The notes: generated by a model from the sequence alone, not told the origin. Counted from the first letter of the stretch, positions 1 through 7,844 are shown. The stretch is 11,511 nt of DNA from an uncultured Chloroflexota bacterium (GCA_913056415.1 CAJXNA010000040.1:1-11511), one strand, 5' to 3'. Made by a program: numbers and translations.

Positions 1-55
1 TTCATCGCGTGGGCGGTCCGGGCTCGTCGGGGTGGGGGATCTCAAATCTCCCGGC

Positions 56-91
56 GGTGTCGAGGCTGTGGTGCTTCGTCGAACATGTTGG
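56..91 (+). repeat. Possible degenerate cyclase-tail repeat (R0)
   Basis: In the frame starting at base 2 this stretch reads GGVEAVVLRRTCW, preceded by GDLKSP, which loosely matches the cyclase end pattern G-E-x-x-L-K-G-F-E-x-P-V-R-L-F-E-V-R-W. At DNA level it shares GG, TCGAGG, CTGT, GCT and TCGA blocks with R1 when a three-base gap is allowed. It lies just before the 85-288 ORF, where the array logic would place a tail. The similarity is weak and could be chance. Confidence 0.28.
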
Positions 92-288
92 GCAATCTCA
101 CCAACATGTACGCGCTAGGCTACGGCCACAATCCTGAAAAGTTCGACAAGGAAGTGGGGACGATGTGCGCTAACCATGCAGGAGAGCTAACCGAGAAGCT
201 GTTACGCGAGGGGAAGGTAACTGAGGAACAATTTGCACAGGCTCATACCCGCGCGATGCGGTTCATGATGAGCAGATTAGAGGAGTAA
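85..288 (+). CDS. Small hypothetical protein (67 aa)
   Basis: I do not recognise this protein. It is soluble-looking and mostly helical in composition, with a C-terminal part rich in Glu, Lys, Arg and Met (ELTEKLLREGKVTEEQFAQ) and no membrane segment or signal peptide. The start is uncertain: ATG at 85 and ATG at 106 are both in frame and neither has a convincing Shine-Dalgarno sequence. Its codons are less GC-biased than those of the genes to the right. It stops 10 bases before the GTG of the ParA-like fragment, whose ribosome-binding site (GGGAG) lies in the gap, so the two look like a former operon. A small ORF ahead of parA is common on plasmids and integrative elements, so it may be a remnant of one; that is inference. 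Confidence 0.5.
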   Translation: MLGNLTNMYALGYGHNPEKFDKEVGTMCANHAGELTEKLLREGKVTEEQFAQAHTRAMRFMMSRLEE

Positions 289-298
289 CGGGAGCGCC

Positions 299-526
299 GT
301 GAACGTACTAGCGATTGTGAATCATAAAGGCGGCAAGACCACCACGGCGGTGAACCTGGCGGCGCGTATCTGCGCCCACGCTGAGGCGGGTCAGATCCTC
401 GCCCCGATCGTCGTCAGGGAGCTGGCGGCGGGGAAGCAGTTCATGTTCGCTGACCTGGGCGAGACCGAACTGCGCGGCTTCGAGGATACTGTCCGGCTGT
501 TCGAGCTGAGGTGGCGGCAGAGCTAG
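299..526 (+). pseudogene. ParA N-terminus fused to class III cyclase C-terminus (chimeric remnant)
   Basis: The 75-aa reading frame begins like a ParA/Soj partition ATPase (MNVLAIVNHKGG, then KTTTAVNLAA at residues 13-22) with a GTG start preceded by GGGAG. From residue 23 on it matches the end of a class III adenylate/guanylate cyclase domain (RICAHAEAGQIL, then GETELRGFEDTVRLFELRW at 54-72). Both families can contain AVNLAA at this point, so bases 347-364 are the likely crossover. The P-loop reads KGG-KTTT where the family has KGGxGKTTT: two residues (6 bases) are missing, removing the glycine before the catalytic lysine. Neither half is a whole domain: the deviant Walker A motif has no ParA body behind it, and the cyclase part lacks its metal- and substrate-binding residues. 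It is almost certainly non-functional as an enzyme. It supplies repeat R1, the longest cyclase tail in the array. Confidence 0.8.
479..526 (+). repeat. Cyclase-tail repeat R1
   Basis: These bases encode FEDTVRLFELRWRQS and a TAG stop. The last part is nearly identical to R4 (TTCGAG, C or G, TGAGGTGGC, G or A, GCAG: 19 of 21 bases). Its middle shares the 12-mer CGGCTGTTCGAG with R2. Homology to a cyclase extends further upstream here, to about base 365, than in any other copy, so R1 is closest to the parent gene end. The GNAT start codon lies 15 bases after its stop. Confidence 0.8.
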
Positions 527-541
527 CTCTGCATTGAGAGG

Positions 542-1201
542 ATGACCGTCTCGCCAGTCGCCACTAAACGCCTGGAACTCGAGTCGATGTCGCCGGAGTT
601 CATCGCAGCGCTGCTATCGGGTCAGCGCGCCGAGGCTGAGGCGATCGCCGGTCTGGAGCTACCCGCAGACTGGCCGGCTGACGACGAACGCTTCCTGCGC
701 CTTCGCCAACGCCAGATTCAGGCAGACCCCTCCATCCAACCTTGGCTGATGCGGGCTATGGTGTTGCGCGGCCCTGATAGGGCTTTCGTAGGCCATATCG
801 GATTTCACGGGAGACCGAACGATAATGGTGCGGCAGAGCTGGGGTACACTGTCTTTCCGAAGTTCCGCCGGCGCGGCTACGCTACCGAAGCGACCCAGGG
901 ACTGATGGACTGGGCCTTGCGCCAACACAGAGTGGGCCGGTTCCTCGTCTCCATCTCGCCGGACAACGATCCATCGCTTGCTATGGCCGTGAAACTCGGC
1001 TTCCGGCAGATTGGAGAACAGATGGACGAGGAAGATGGCTTGGAGCTCGTTCATGAACTCGTGCTGGATTACGCGCTGCGATGCCTGTCGCCGGTTCGCC
1101 GACCGAGTTGCCGGCCTAACACTGCTTCGATGACCCGGTGCGGCTGTTCGAGGTGTGGTGGCCAAGCTGAGCGGACCGGCTCCAGTGACCGGAGACGCTA
1201 G
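542..1201 (+). CDS. GNAT-family N-acetyltransferase (RimJ/RimL-like)
   Basis: Probable acetyl-CoA-dependent N-acetyltransferase of the RimJ/RimL-like GNAT group; the acceptor is unknown. The acetyl-CoA-binding motif A is GYTVFPKFRRRGYATEA (residues 101-117, with the R-R-x-G-x-A pyrophosphate loop). Motif B is VSISPDNDPSLAMAVKLGF (136-154), followed by IGEQMDEEDGLELVHEL. Relatives normally stop soon after this point, near residue 176. Here the frame runs on for about 43 residues of Arg/Cys/Ser-rich sequence that passes through repeat R2 out of frame, and it ends inside the kinase gene. The extension therefore looks like read-through after loss of the native stop. The start at 542 is the only one giving a full N-terminus, but its purine-rich box (GAGAGG) directly abuts the ATG, too close for normal spacing, so translation may depend on coupling to the frame ending at 526. 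Confidence 0.8.
   Translation: MTVSPVATKRLELESMSPEFIAALLSGQRAEAEAIAGLELPADWPADDERFLRLRQRQIQADPSIQPWLMRAMVLRGPDRAFVGHIGFHGRPNDNGAAELGYTVFPKFRRRGYATEATQGLMDWALRQHRVGRFLVSISPDNDPSLAMAVKLGFRQIGEQMDEEDGLELVHELVLDYALRCLSPVRRPSCRPNTASMTRCGCSRCGGQAERTGSSDRRR
1126..1170 (+). repeat. Cyclase-tail repeat R2
   Basis: In frame 1 this reads FDDPVRLFEVWWPS and TGA, the canonical end of a class III cyclase, but a TAA at 1117-1119 closes the frame just upstream, so only the tail exists. It shares CGGCTGTTCGAG with R1 and 19 of 23 bases with R3 over the TCGATGAC region. It sits after the true end of the GNAT domain and overlaps the over-extended GNAT frame and the longest possible kinase frame. Confidence 0.8.
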
Positions 1202-1754
1202 CCGCATCGGGCGACGTATCGTCGTCTATGGACCGTCGGGTTCCGGGAAGAGCACTGTCGCCCGGCAGATTGGCGCAGTCCTGAGCCTGCCCGTTGTCGA
1301 GCTGGACGCCCTCTTCCACCGTCCCAACTGGCAACCTACGCCCGAGGACGAGTTTCGGGCGAAGGTCCTCGAAGCACTCGGCCGCCACGATCGTGGCTGG
1401 GTGTGCGACGGCAACTATGGCATCGCGCGTGACCTCATCCTGCCTCTGGCCGAGACTGTGGTCTGGCTCAGGCTCCCCTTTCGTGTGGTGTACTGGCGGC
1501 TCCTTAAGCGGACCATCACCAGATTTTGGACCAAGGAGCTGCTCTGGGAGACAAACCGAGAATCGTTCCGGCAGACCTTCCTGAGCAGAGACTCGATACT
1601 GCTCTGGGGAATCAGCCACTGGAGGGCACACTTCAGGAACGCCAGACAGGCACTGAAAGAGATCCCGCATCACGCTACCGTGGTCGAACTGTACTCGATG
1701 CGTGAGGTGGAACAGCTGCTCGCGTCGCTGGCAACACATTCCGAGGGACGATGA
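1185..1754 (+). CDS. FlaR/adenylate kinase-like P-loop NTPase
   Basis: This matches the small P-loop kinase family often labelled DNA topology modulation protein FlaR or adenylate kinase-like; the substrate is unproven. The Walker A motif GPSGSGKST lies at residues 16-24 if translation starts at GTG 1185. It is followed by the family landmarks LDALFHRPNW (acceptor-site region), WVCDGNY (conserved DGNY), LAETVVWLRLPF (the Walker B-like strand), paired arginines in YWRLLKRTITRF, and ELLWETNRESFR. The length of about 189 aa is normal. GTG 1185 was chosen because relatives begin a few residues before the IVVYGPSGSGKS strand; the upstream GTG codons at 1155 and 1158 lie inside repeat R2 and are less likely. 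The TGA at 1752-1754 overlaps an ATG (ATGA) that opens a short frame through repeat R3. Confidence 0.85.
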   Translation: MTGDASRIGRRIVVYGPSGSGKSTVARQIGAVLSLPVVELDALFHRPNWQPTPEDEFRAKVLEALGRHDRGWVCDGNYGIARDLILPLAETVVWLRLPFRVVYWRLLKRTITRFWTKELLWETNRESFRQTFLSRDSILLWGISHWRAHFRNARQALKEIPHHATVVELYSMREVEQLLASLATHSEGR

Positions 1755-1765
1755 ACCCCTCGCGA

Positions 1766-1807
1766 GGTGTCGATGATCCCGTCCGGCTGTACAATGTGAA
1801 GGCCTAG
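1766..1807 (+). repeat. Cyclase-tail repeat R3
   Basis: These bases encode GVDDPVRLYNVKA and TAG, another end of a class III cyclase, with preceding SR echoing the RG of R1. The frame opens at ATG 1751, which overlaps the kinase stop, giving an 18-codon ORF that could be translated by coupling. DNA identity with R2 is 19 of 23 bases over the first half; the second half is more diverged. A strong ribosome-binding site (AAGGAGG, 1821-1827) for the next gene follows. Confidence 0.75.
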
Positions 1808-1831
1808 AGTCCGCCACTGCAAGGAGGCATC

Positions 1832-2137
1832 ATGAAGAAGCTCCTGTTTCTAACGGCCACCGCGTTTGGCACCGCGGTCCTGGTTCGCCGCCTCGTTCCT
1901 GCTGAGCGACGTGCTCAGTTGCGGGAGGATCTCGTACAGATGCCTGCAACTATGATGGAGAAGTGCATGGATGCCATGCCGGAGGACTCGCCTCCCAAGG
2001 TCATGACGTCAGGCATTCGCCGGATGCAGGAACAGAACGACGAGCTAGTCGCCCTGTTCCGAGAACAGAACAAGCTAATGCGCAAGCAGAACGACCTCCT
2101 GCAGGCGGTGGTTTCCGCTGCTGAATCCCAGGGCTGA
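1832..2137 (+). CDS. Small membrane-anchored coiled-coil protein, unknown function
   Basis: No known function. The 101-aa product starts with MKKLLFLTATAFGTAVLV, a short hydrophobic segment behind two lysines (a signal anchor or uncleaved signal, residues 4-18), followed by a basic patch RRLVPAERRAQLRED. The centre has METs and acidic residues (MMEKCMDAMPEDSPP). Residues 62-96 (IRRMQEQNDELVALFREQNK and the following KLMRKQNDLLQ) show a heptad-like pattern with repeated QNxLx units, pointing to a coiled coil. The start is secure: AAGGAGG is followed 5 bases later by ATG. Its TGA lies directly before repeat R4. It may be a small envelope protein that oligomerises through its C-terminus; that is inference from composition only. 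Confidence 0.75.
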   Translation: MKKLLFLTATAFGTAVLVRRLVPAERRAQLREDLVQMPATMMEKCMDAMPEDSPPKVMTSGIRRMQEQNDELVALFREQNKLMRKQNDLLQAVVSAAESQG

Positions 2138-2177
2138 CATGAGGCCGTTCGAGGTGAGGTGGCAGCAGGGGCGCTAG
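2136..2177 (+). repeat. Cyclase-tail repeat R4
   Basis: In frame 3 this reads DMRPFEVRWQQGR and TAG, matching VRLFEVRW with L changed to P. The block TTCGAGGTGAGGTGGCAGCAG matches R1 at 19 of 21 bases. It begins inside the stop of the coiled-coil gene and is the last copy; the phosphoesterase promoter follows about 55 bases on, marking the right edge of the array. Confidence 0.75.
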
Positions 2178-2230
2178 CGACTCAAGCCGCCCGCACCCAG
2201 AGCGCTCACCCTGGACGCCCTCCACCTTCC

Positions 2231-2244
2231 GATATACCATCGGC
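2231..2244 (+). promoter_or_regulatory. Likely -10 region of the phosphoesterase gene
   Basis: GATATACC lies 12 bases before the ATG at 2251, within CCGATATACCATCGG. No Shine-Dalgarno sequence separates it from the start codon, so the transcript would carry a leader of only about 5-6 bases. There is no good -35 box at 16-18 bases upstream. The same CCGATATA motif stands at the same distance before the dehydrogenase gene at 4253. Confidence 0.45.
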
Positions 2245-2250
2245 GCATAG

Positions 2251-3024
2251 ATGCGCATCGCCATCATCTCGGACGTCCACGCCAACCTCGCCGCCCTGGA
2301 GGCGGTGCTGCGCCACGCCGAGGCCCAGGGCGCCACCGATGGCCTCTGGTGCCTGGGCGATACCGTCGGCTACGGCCCCCAGCCTTCGGAGTGCATCTCC
2401 CGCCTCAGAGACGCCGACGCGAAGCTCGTGGCCGGCAACCACGACCGCGCGGCCACCGGGAAGATAGGGACGGACGAGTTCAACCCGGACGCCGCCAGGG
2501 CCGCCCTCTGGACCCGCAGCCAGATCGCCGAGGACGACGCCGCCTACCTGGACGCCCTGCCGGAGGTCACTCATGCAACCCCGGGCCGGGAAGCGCCGCC
2601 CGCCGAGGCCGAGTTCACCCTCGTGCACGGCAGCCTGCGCTGGCCCATCTGGGAGTACCTCTACTCCTACGAGGCGGCCACGGCCCACCTGGAGCGGCAG
2701 CAGACACCCTTCAGCCTCGTCGGCCATACGCACGTGCCAATGCTGGTCCGCGAGGGCGAGGAGTATCCTCAGGGTTGCGAGATGTACTACCTGGAGGACC
2801 GTGCCCGCACGCAGCTAGACCGCCGGCATAGGGTGGTCATCAACCCCGGCAGCGTCGGTCAGCCCCGCGACGACGACCCTCGCGCCGCCTACGCCGCCTA
2901 TGACACTGAATCGGGCACAGTCACGCTACATCGCCTGGAGTACGACATACCGGCGACGCAGAAGCTGATGGAGGCGGCGGGCCTTCCCCGCTGGCTGATC
3001 GACCGTCTGGCCGTCGGGCGCTAG
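2251..3024 (+). CDS. Calcineurin-like metallophosphoesterase (YfcE-like)
   Basis: Cytoplasmic two-metal phosphoesterase of the calcineurin-like superfamily, closest in style to YfcE/MJ0936-type phosphodiesterases; the natural substrate cannot be read from sequence. All metal-binding motifs are present and in order: SDVH (Asp8, His10), GD (Asp37) followed by TVGYGP, GNHD (Asn63, His64), VHGS (His126) and GHTH (His159, His161). NPGSVGQPRD near the C-terminus is also typical. The length of 257 aa suits the family. ATG 2251 places the first metal motif at the usual residue 8, which fixes the start even though no Shine-Dalgarno sequence is seen. Its stop codon overlaps the stop of the opposite-strand gene (shared CTAG, 3021-3024), so there is no room for a separate terminator between them. 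Confidence 0.9.
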   Translation: MRIAIISDVHANLAALEAVLRHAEAQGATDGLWCLGDTVGYGPQPSECISRLRDADAKLVAGNHDRAATGKIGTDEFNPDAARAALWTRSQIAEDDAAYLDALPEVTHATPGREAPPAEAEFTLVHGSLRWPIWEYLYSYEAATAHLERQQTPFSLVGHTHVPMLVREGEEYPQGCEMYYLEDRARTQLDRRHRVVINPGSVGQPRDDDPRAAYAAYDTESGTVTLHRLEYDIPATQKLMEAAGLPRWLIDRLAVGR

Positions 3025-4037
3025 CCCACGTTCGCCTGGAACCAGGCCCAGTACTCAGGCCAGTCCGGCAACGGCATCCATGACGGCCGCGTGTAGTAGA
3101 AGGAGCCGGCGATGGCGAACGCCTCCGCGGGGTTGGCGGCGCTGATAGTGCTGGTCGCCCCGCTTGTCGAGGAGTAAGTGAGAGCTCGCCCCTCGTAGAC
3201 GTAGAGAGAGTCCAGCTCCGACCACGGTTGGTTGACTGTCTGACGGACCTCCTCGTCGCTGCCGATCTGCCTCCAGCCGACGGCCTCCATAAATGACCGC
3301 ACCTCCGGCTGGAGCAGGGCGAGAGCATACTGGTCCGGGCCCACGCTGCGGAACTGGTAGGCGTGGAATATCTCGTGCCCGATGGACATGCTGGTGGCGC
3401 CGACGCTGAGCACCACCTGGTTGCTGGCGTGATAGCCGGCGATGCTCTGGTCAGAGTTAGTGTAGTAGGTCATCGGCTGGCCGCCGTAGGGCTGCCAGCC
3501 GTCCAGCGTGCTGCCCTGGTCGTTGGAGACGAACGTCAAGGGCCCGTTGACATGAGCGACCACTGCAGAGATCACCGTGGCCGGAAGACGATCGATAGCG
3601 CTGATGACCGCCTGCACGTTGGCCGTCTGTGCCGCATCGTCCGCGCCCCAGTCCTGGCCGGCCACAACAATGCGCACGCCGTAGGCCTCGTCCGCCTCTC
3701 CGGCCAGGCGAACCGCATCGGAGGCGGCCGGGGGCGCGGGAGCAGGCGACACAGGCGTGGGCCCCGCCGACCAGGAGCTGGCGATGGTCGTCGGGTTCTG
3801 TACGGTGGAAGAGGTAGCCTCTGCTTCCGGCGATTCAGCCGGAAGAGGCGCCAGGTCTTCGGAAGGGGACCCGGCGGCGATGGCGCCCATCGCAGCCAGG
3901 AAGATGGCGAACATGACAGCCGCCCACATGCCGACCAAGAATGCGCGCGAAGGGAAGCTCCTCCGTCGTGCGACCCCGTCATTGGGGCCAACATCATCGC
4001 CTTCTCCGTGCCAGGTGGGGTGCCCGTCCCCGGCCAT
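3021..4037 (-). CDS. Membrane-anchored putative zinc metallopeptidase (HExxH)
   Basis: The start at ATG 4037 is favoured because AAGGGAGG lies 8 bases upstream; an ATG 45 bases further out (4082) has no such signal. The 338-aa product has a charged cytoplasmic N-terminus ending VARRRSFPSR, one membrane segment (about residues 32-56), then a Pro/Ser/Thr/Ala-rich linker to about residue 105. A globular external domain follows. This domain contains SIGHEIFHAYQF, an HExxH zinc motif (His221, Glu222, His225), and later NPAEAFAIAGSFYY, where Glu305 could be the third ligand. The HExxH plus E-x-F-A arrangement resembles the anthrax-lethal-factor-like (ATLF) peptidase fold, but that link is from motif spacing only. 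The domain is Trp/Tyr/Gln-rich, as is common outside the cell. An alternative is a non-catalytic surface protein. Confidence 0.6.
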   Translation of the reverse strand: MAGDGHPTWHGEGDDVGPNDGVARRRSFPSRAFLVGMWAAVMFAIFLAAMGAIAAGSPSEDLAPLPAESPEAEATSSTVQNPTTIASSWSAGPTPVSPAPAPPAASDAVRLAGEADEAYGVRIVVAGQDWGADDAAQTANVQAVISAIDRLPATVISAVVAHVNGPLTFVSNDQGSTLDGWQPYGGQPMTYYTNSDQSIAGYHASNQVVLSVGATSMSIGHEIFHAYQFRSVGPDQYALALLQPEVRSFMEAVGWRQIGSDEEVRQTVNQPWSELDSLYVYEGRALTYSSTSGATSTISAANPAEAFAIAGSFYYTRPSWMPLPDWPEYWAWFQANVG

Positions 4038-4104
4038 AGAGTGTTCCTCCCTTTTGGGCTCGTCACATCTGGAGAGCCGCATTTCGTCTAGAAGCGGGTG
4101 GAGG

Positions 4105-4133
4105 GTACTACCTCCAGCTCCAACTTATGACAA
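4105..4133 (-). promoter_or_regulatory. Possible promoter with overlapping inverted repeat
   Basis: On the minus strand TTGTCA (5 of 6 to the -35 consensus, at 4128-4133) is followed after 17 bases by TAGTAC (4105-4110), a weak -10. Transcription would start near 4098, about 60 bases before the peptidase ATG. The arms TGGAGG (4099-4104) and CCTCCA (4111-4116) flank the -10 as a perfect inverted repeat, so a repressor site is possible. A second small inverted repeat, TTAAC/GTTAA, lies at 4151-4165. Confidence 0.35.
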
Positions 4134-4232
4134 CCGAACCTAAACGTCAGTTAACAAACGGTTAAGACTCGCGAGTATTCAACAAGCCATGCGGCCGAAT
4201 TGTTACGCTGTTCTCTTCAGCCGCCCATTCCC

Positions 4233-4240
4233 GATATAAT
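4233..4240 (+). promoter_or_regulatory. -10 box of the dehydrogenase gene
   Basis: GATATAAT contains a perfect TATAAT (4235-4240), 12 bases before the ATG at 4253. The expected start of transcription (about 4247) falls inside the purine run GGGGAG that would otherwise be the ribosome-binding site, so the message is either near-leaderless or made from another start. The best -35 candidate at proper spacing (TTCTCT, 4211-4216) is poor. Confidence 0.5.
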
Positions 4241-4252
4241 TCGGGGAGCCCC

Positions 4253-5317
4253 ATGAACGAAGTGTCCGTTATCCTGGCCTTTGGCCTGCCCGAGGAGCTG
4301 GTCACCCCCATCCGCGATGTGAGCCCGCGCCTGCGGGTAGTGCGTCTATCGGGAGGCGAGCGGCGGGCCTACCGCAGCGGTAGGGCAATCTGGTACGCCT
4401 ACGCCGAGCAGCGCCAGCCGGAGAAGGAGACGGACCAGGAGGCCGAAGCCGGCCTCGCCCGCATCCTCGCCGAGGCGGAGGTGCTGTTCACCTCGCCCCT
4501 CATGCCCGCGAATATCACCGATCGCGCGCCCAAGCTTCGCTGGGTGCAGCTCACCTCCGCCGGCGTGGACTGGCTCCTGGACGGCGACCTGGCCAAGAGC
4601 GGCGTCACCCTCACCACCGCCAGCGGCATCCACGCCGTACCCATCGGCGAGTACGTCATGGGGGTGATGCTCGCCTTCGCCAAAGGTCTACCCCAAGCCA
4701 TGCGCGCCCAGGCGGAGCGCACCTGGCGGCCCTACCTGGCCGAGGAGCTCTACGACAAAACCGTCGGCATCGTGGGGCTGGGCGCAATCGGCGGCTACGT
4801 GGCCAAGCTCGCCAAGACCGACGGCATGCGCGTCCTCGCCGTCCGGCGCTCCACTCAGAGGCGGTCAACCGGCGAAGCGGCTGGCCTCGACGACGTTGAC
4901 GAGCTCCTGCCCCAGTCCGACCTGCCCTACCTGCTGTCCGAGGCCGACTACGTGGTGATCGCCGTGCCGCTGACGGCGGAGTCCCGCGGCCTCATCGGGG
5001 AGCGAGAGCTGCGGGCGATGAAGCCGACAGCGCGCATCATCAACATCGCCCGCGGCCCCATCATCGACGAGGCGGCGCTTGTGCGGGCACTAAAGGAGAA
5101 GTGGATCGGCGGCGCCGCCCTGGACGTGTTCGAGCATGAGCCTCTGCCGCCCGAGAGCGAGCTCTGGGGGATGGAGAACGTCATCCTGACGCCCCACATC
5201 AGCGGCGGCACGCCGGTGTACATGGAGCGCGCCGTCGAGCTGTTCTGCGACAACCTGCGCCGCTACCTGGCGGGCGAACCTTTGCGCAACACGGTGCAGG
5301 TGGAACGGGGGTACTAG
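4253..5317 (+). CDS. D-isomer-specific 2-hydroxyacid dehydrogenase
   Basis: NAD(P)-dependent cytosolic dehydrogenase that interconverts a D-2-hydroxyacid and a 2-oxoacid; the exact substrate is open. The Rossmann domain shows VGIVGLGAIGGYVAKLA (GxGxxG at residues 175-180). The catalytic triad is complete: Arg267 in NIARGPIIDE, Glu296 in DVFEHEPLP and His315 in LTPHISG. The N-terminal half (1-150) has the expected catalytic-domain features LRWVQLTSAGVDWLL and TTASGIHAVPIGEYVMG. The length of 354 aa is slightly above the usual 310-340. ATG 4253 is supported by GGGGAG 4 bases upstream. It stands alone, divergent from the peptidase gene and convergent with lon, with a hairpin 16 bases past its stop. 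Confidence 0.92.
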   Translation: MNEVSVILAFGLPEELVTPIRDVSPRLRVVRLSGGERRAYRSGRAIWYAYAEQRQPEKETDQEAEAGLARILAEAEVLFTSPLMPANITDRAPKLRWVQLTSAGVDWLLDGDLAKSGVTLTTASGIHAVPIGEYVMGVMLAFAKGLPQAMRAQAERTWRPYLAEELYDKTVGIVGLGAIGGYVAKLAKTDGMRVLAVRRSTQRRSTGEAAGLDDVDELLPQSDLPYLLSEADYVVIAVPLTAESRGLIGERELRAMKPTARIINIARGPIIDEAALVRALKEKWIGGAALDVFEHEPLPPESELWGMENVILTPHISGGTPVYMERAVELFCDNLRRYLAGEPLRNTVQVERGY

Positions 5318-5333
5318 CGCAAACACTATCTCA

Positions 5334-5364
5334 TCGTGGGTCAGACTATAAGCCTGACCCACGA
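5334..5364. terminator. Bidirectional terminator-like inverted repeat / dispersed palindrome
   Basis: Perfect 11-base arms, TCGTGGGTCAG (5334-5344) and CTGACCCACGA (5354-5364), enclose a 9-base loop. It lies between the convergent stops of the dehydrogenase (5317) and lon (5370), so it is well placed to end both transcripts. Neither side has a clear U-tract, so it is not a textbook intrinsic terminator. Fourteen bases (TAAGCCTGACCCAC, 5349-5362) recur exactly at 11489-11502. Confidence 0.65.
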
Positions 5365-5369
5365 GCCCG

Positions 5370-7793
<2,424 letters not shown>

Positions 7794-7844
7794 GACTCTA
7801 CTTCATCTTTTCTATCTCGACGCGAACGGGTCCGGTTCGTTGCG

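Larger units (their letters stand above)
56..2177 (+). mobile_element. Candidate cassette array built on cyclase 3'-end repeats
   Basis: Small plus-strand genes (GNAT at 542, P-loop kinase at 1185, coiled-coil protein at 1832) are each followed by a short repeat that encodes the C-terminal end of a class III nucleotide cyclase and its stop codon. A longer copy lies at 365-526 and a doubtful degenerate one at 56-91. Distances between successive repeat ends are about 644, 637 and 370 bases, each holding exactly one gene in the same orientation. What is seen is the repeats and their regular placement; that they are recombination sites is inference. No integrase, transposase or integron attC pair is visible in the window. 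Alternatives are decayed tandem cyclase genes or repeated illegitimate recombination between cyclase paralogues. Confidence 0.45.

Noticed and set aside
1108..1124. GCCTAAC just before R2 fits the integron attC core RYYYAAC
   Set aside because: No paired GTTRRRY core follows at the other end and the other tails lack the motif, so a classical attC site is not supported.
1141..1156. CTGTTCGAGG inside the tails resembles the tRNA T-loop GTTCGA targeted by many integrases
   Set aside because: The match is only six or seven bases and follows from the Leu-Phe-Glu codons; no tRNA stem can be formed.
659..1817. Long minus-strand frames opposite the GNAT and kinase genes
   Set aside because: They lie antisense to genes with clear family motifs, show no recognisable domain, and long shadow frames are expected in GC-rich DNA.
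3363..4091. Plus-strand frame of about 240 codons opposite the metallopeptidase
   Set aside because: Its composition is Arg/Gly/Ala/Val-rich with no motif, and the minus-strand protein has a membrane segment, HExxH and a good ribosome-binding site.
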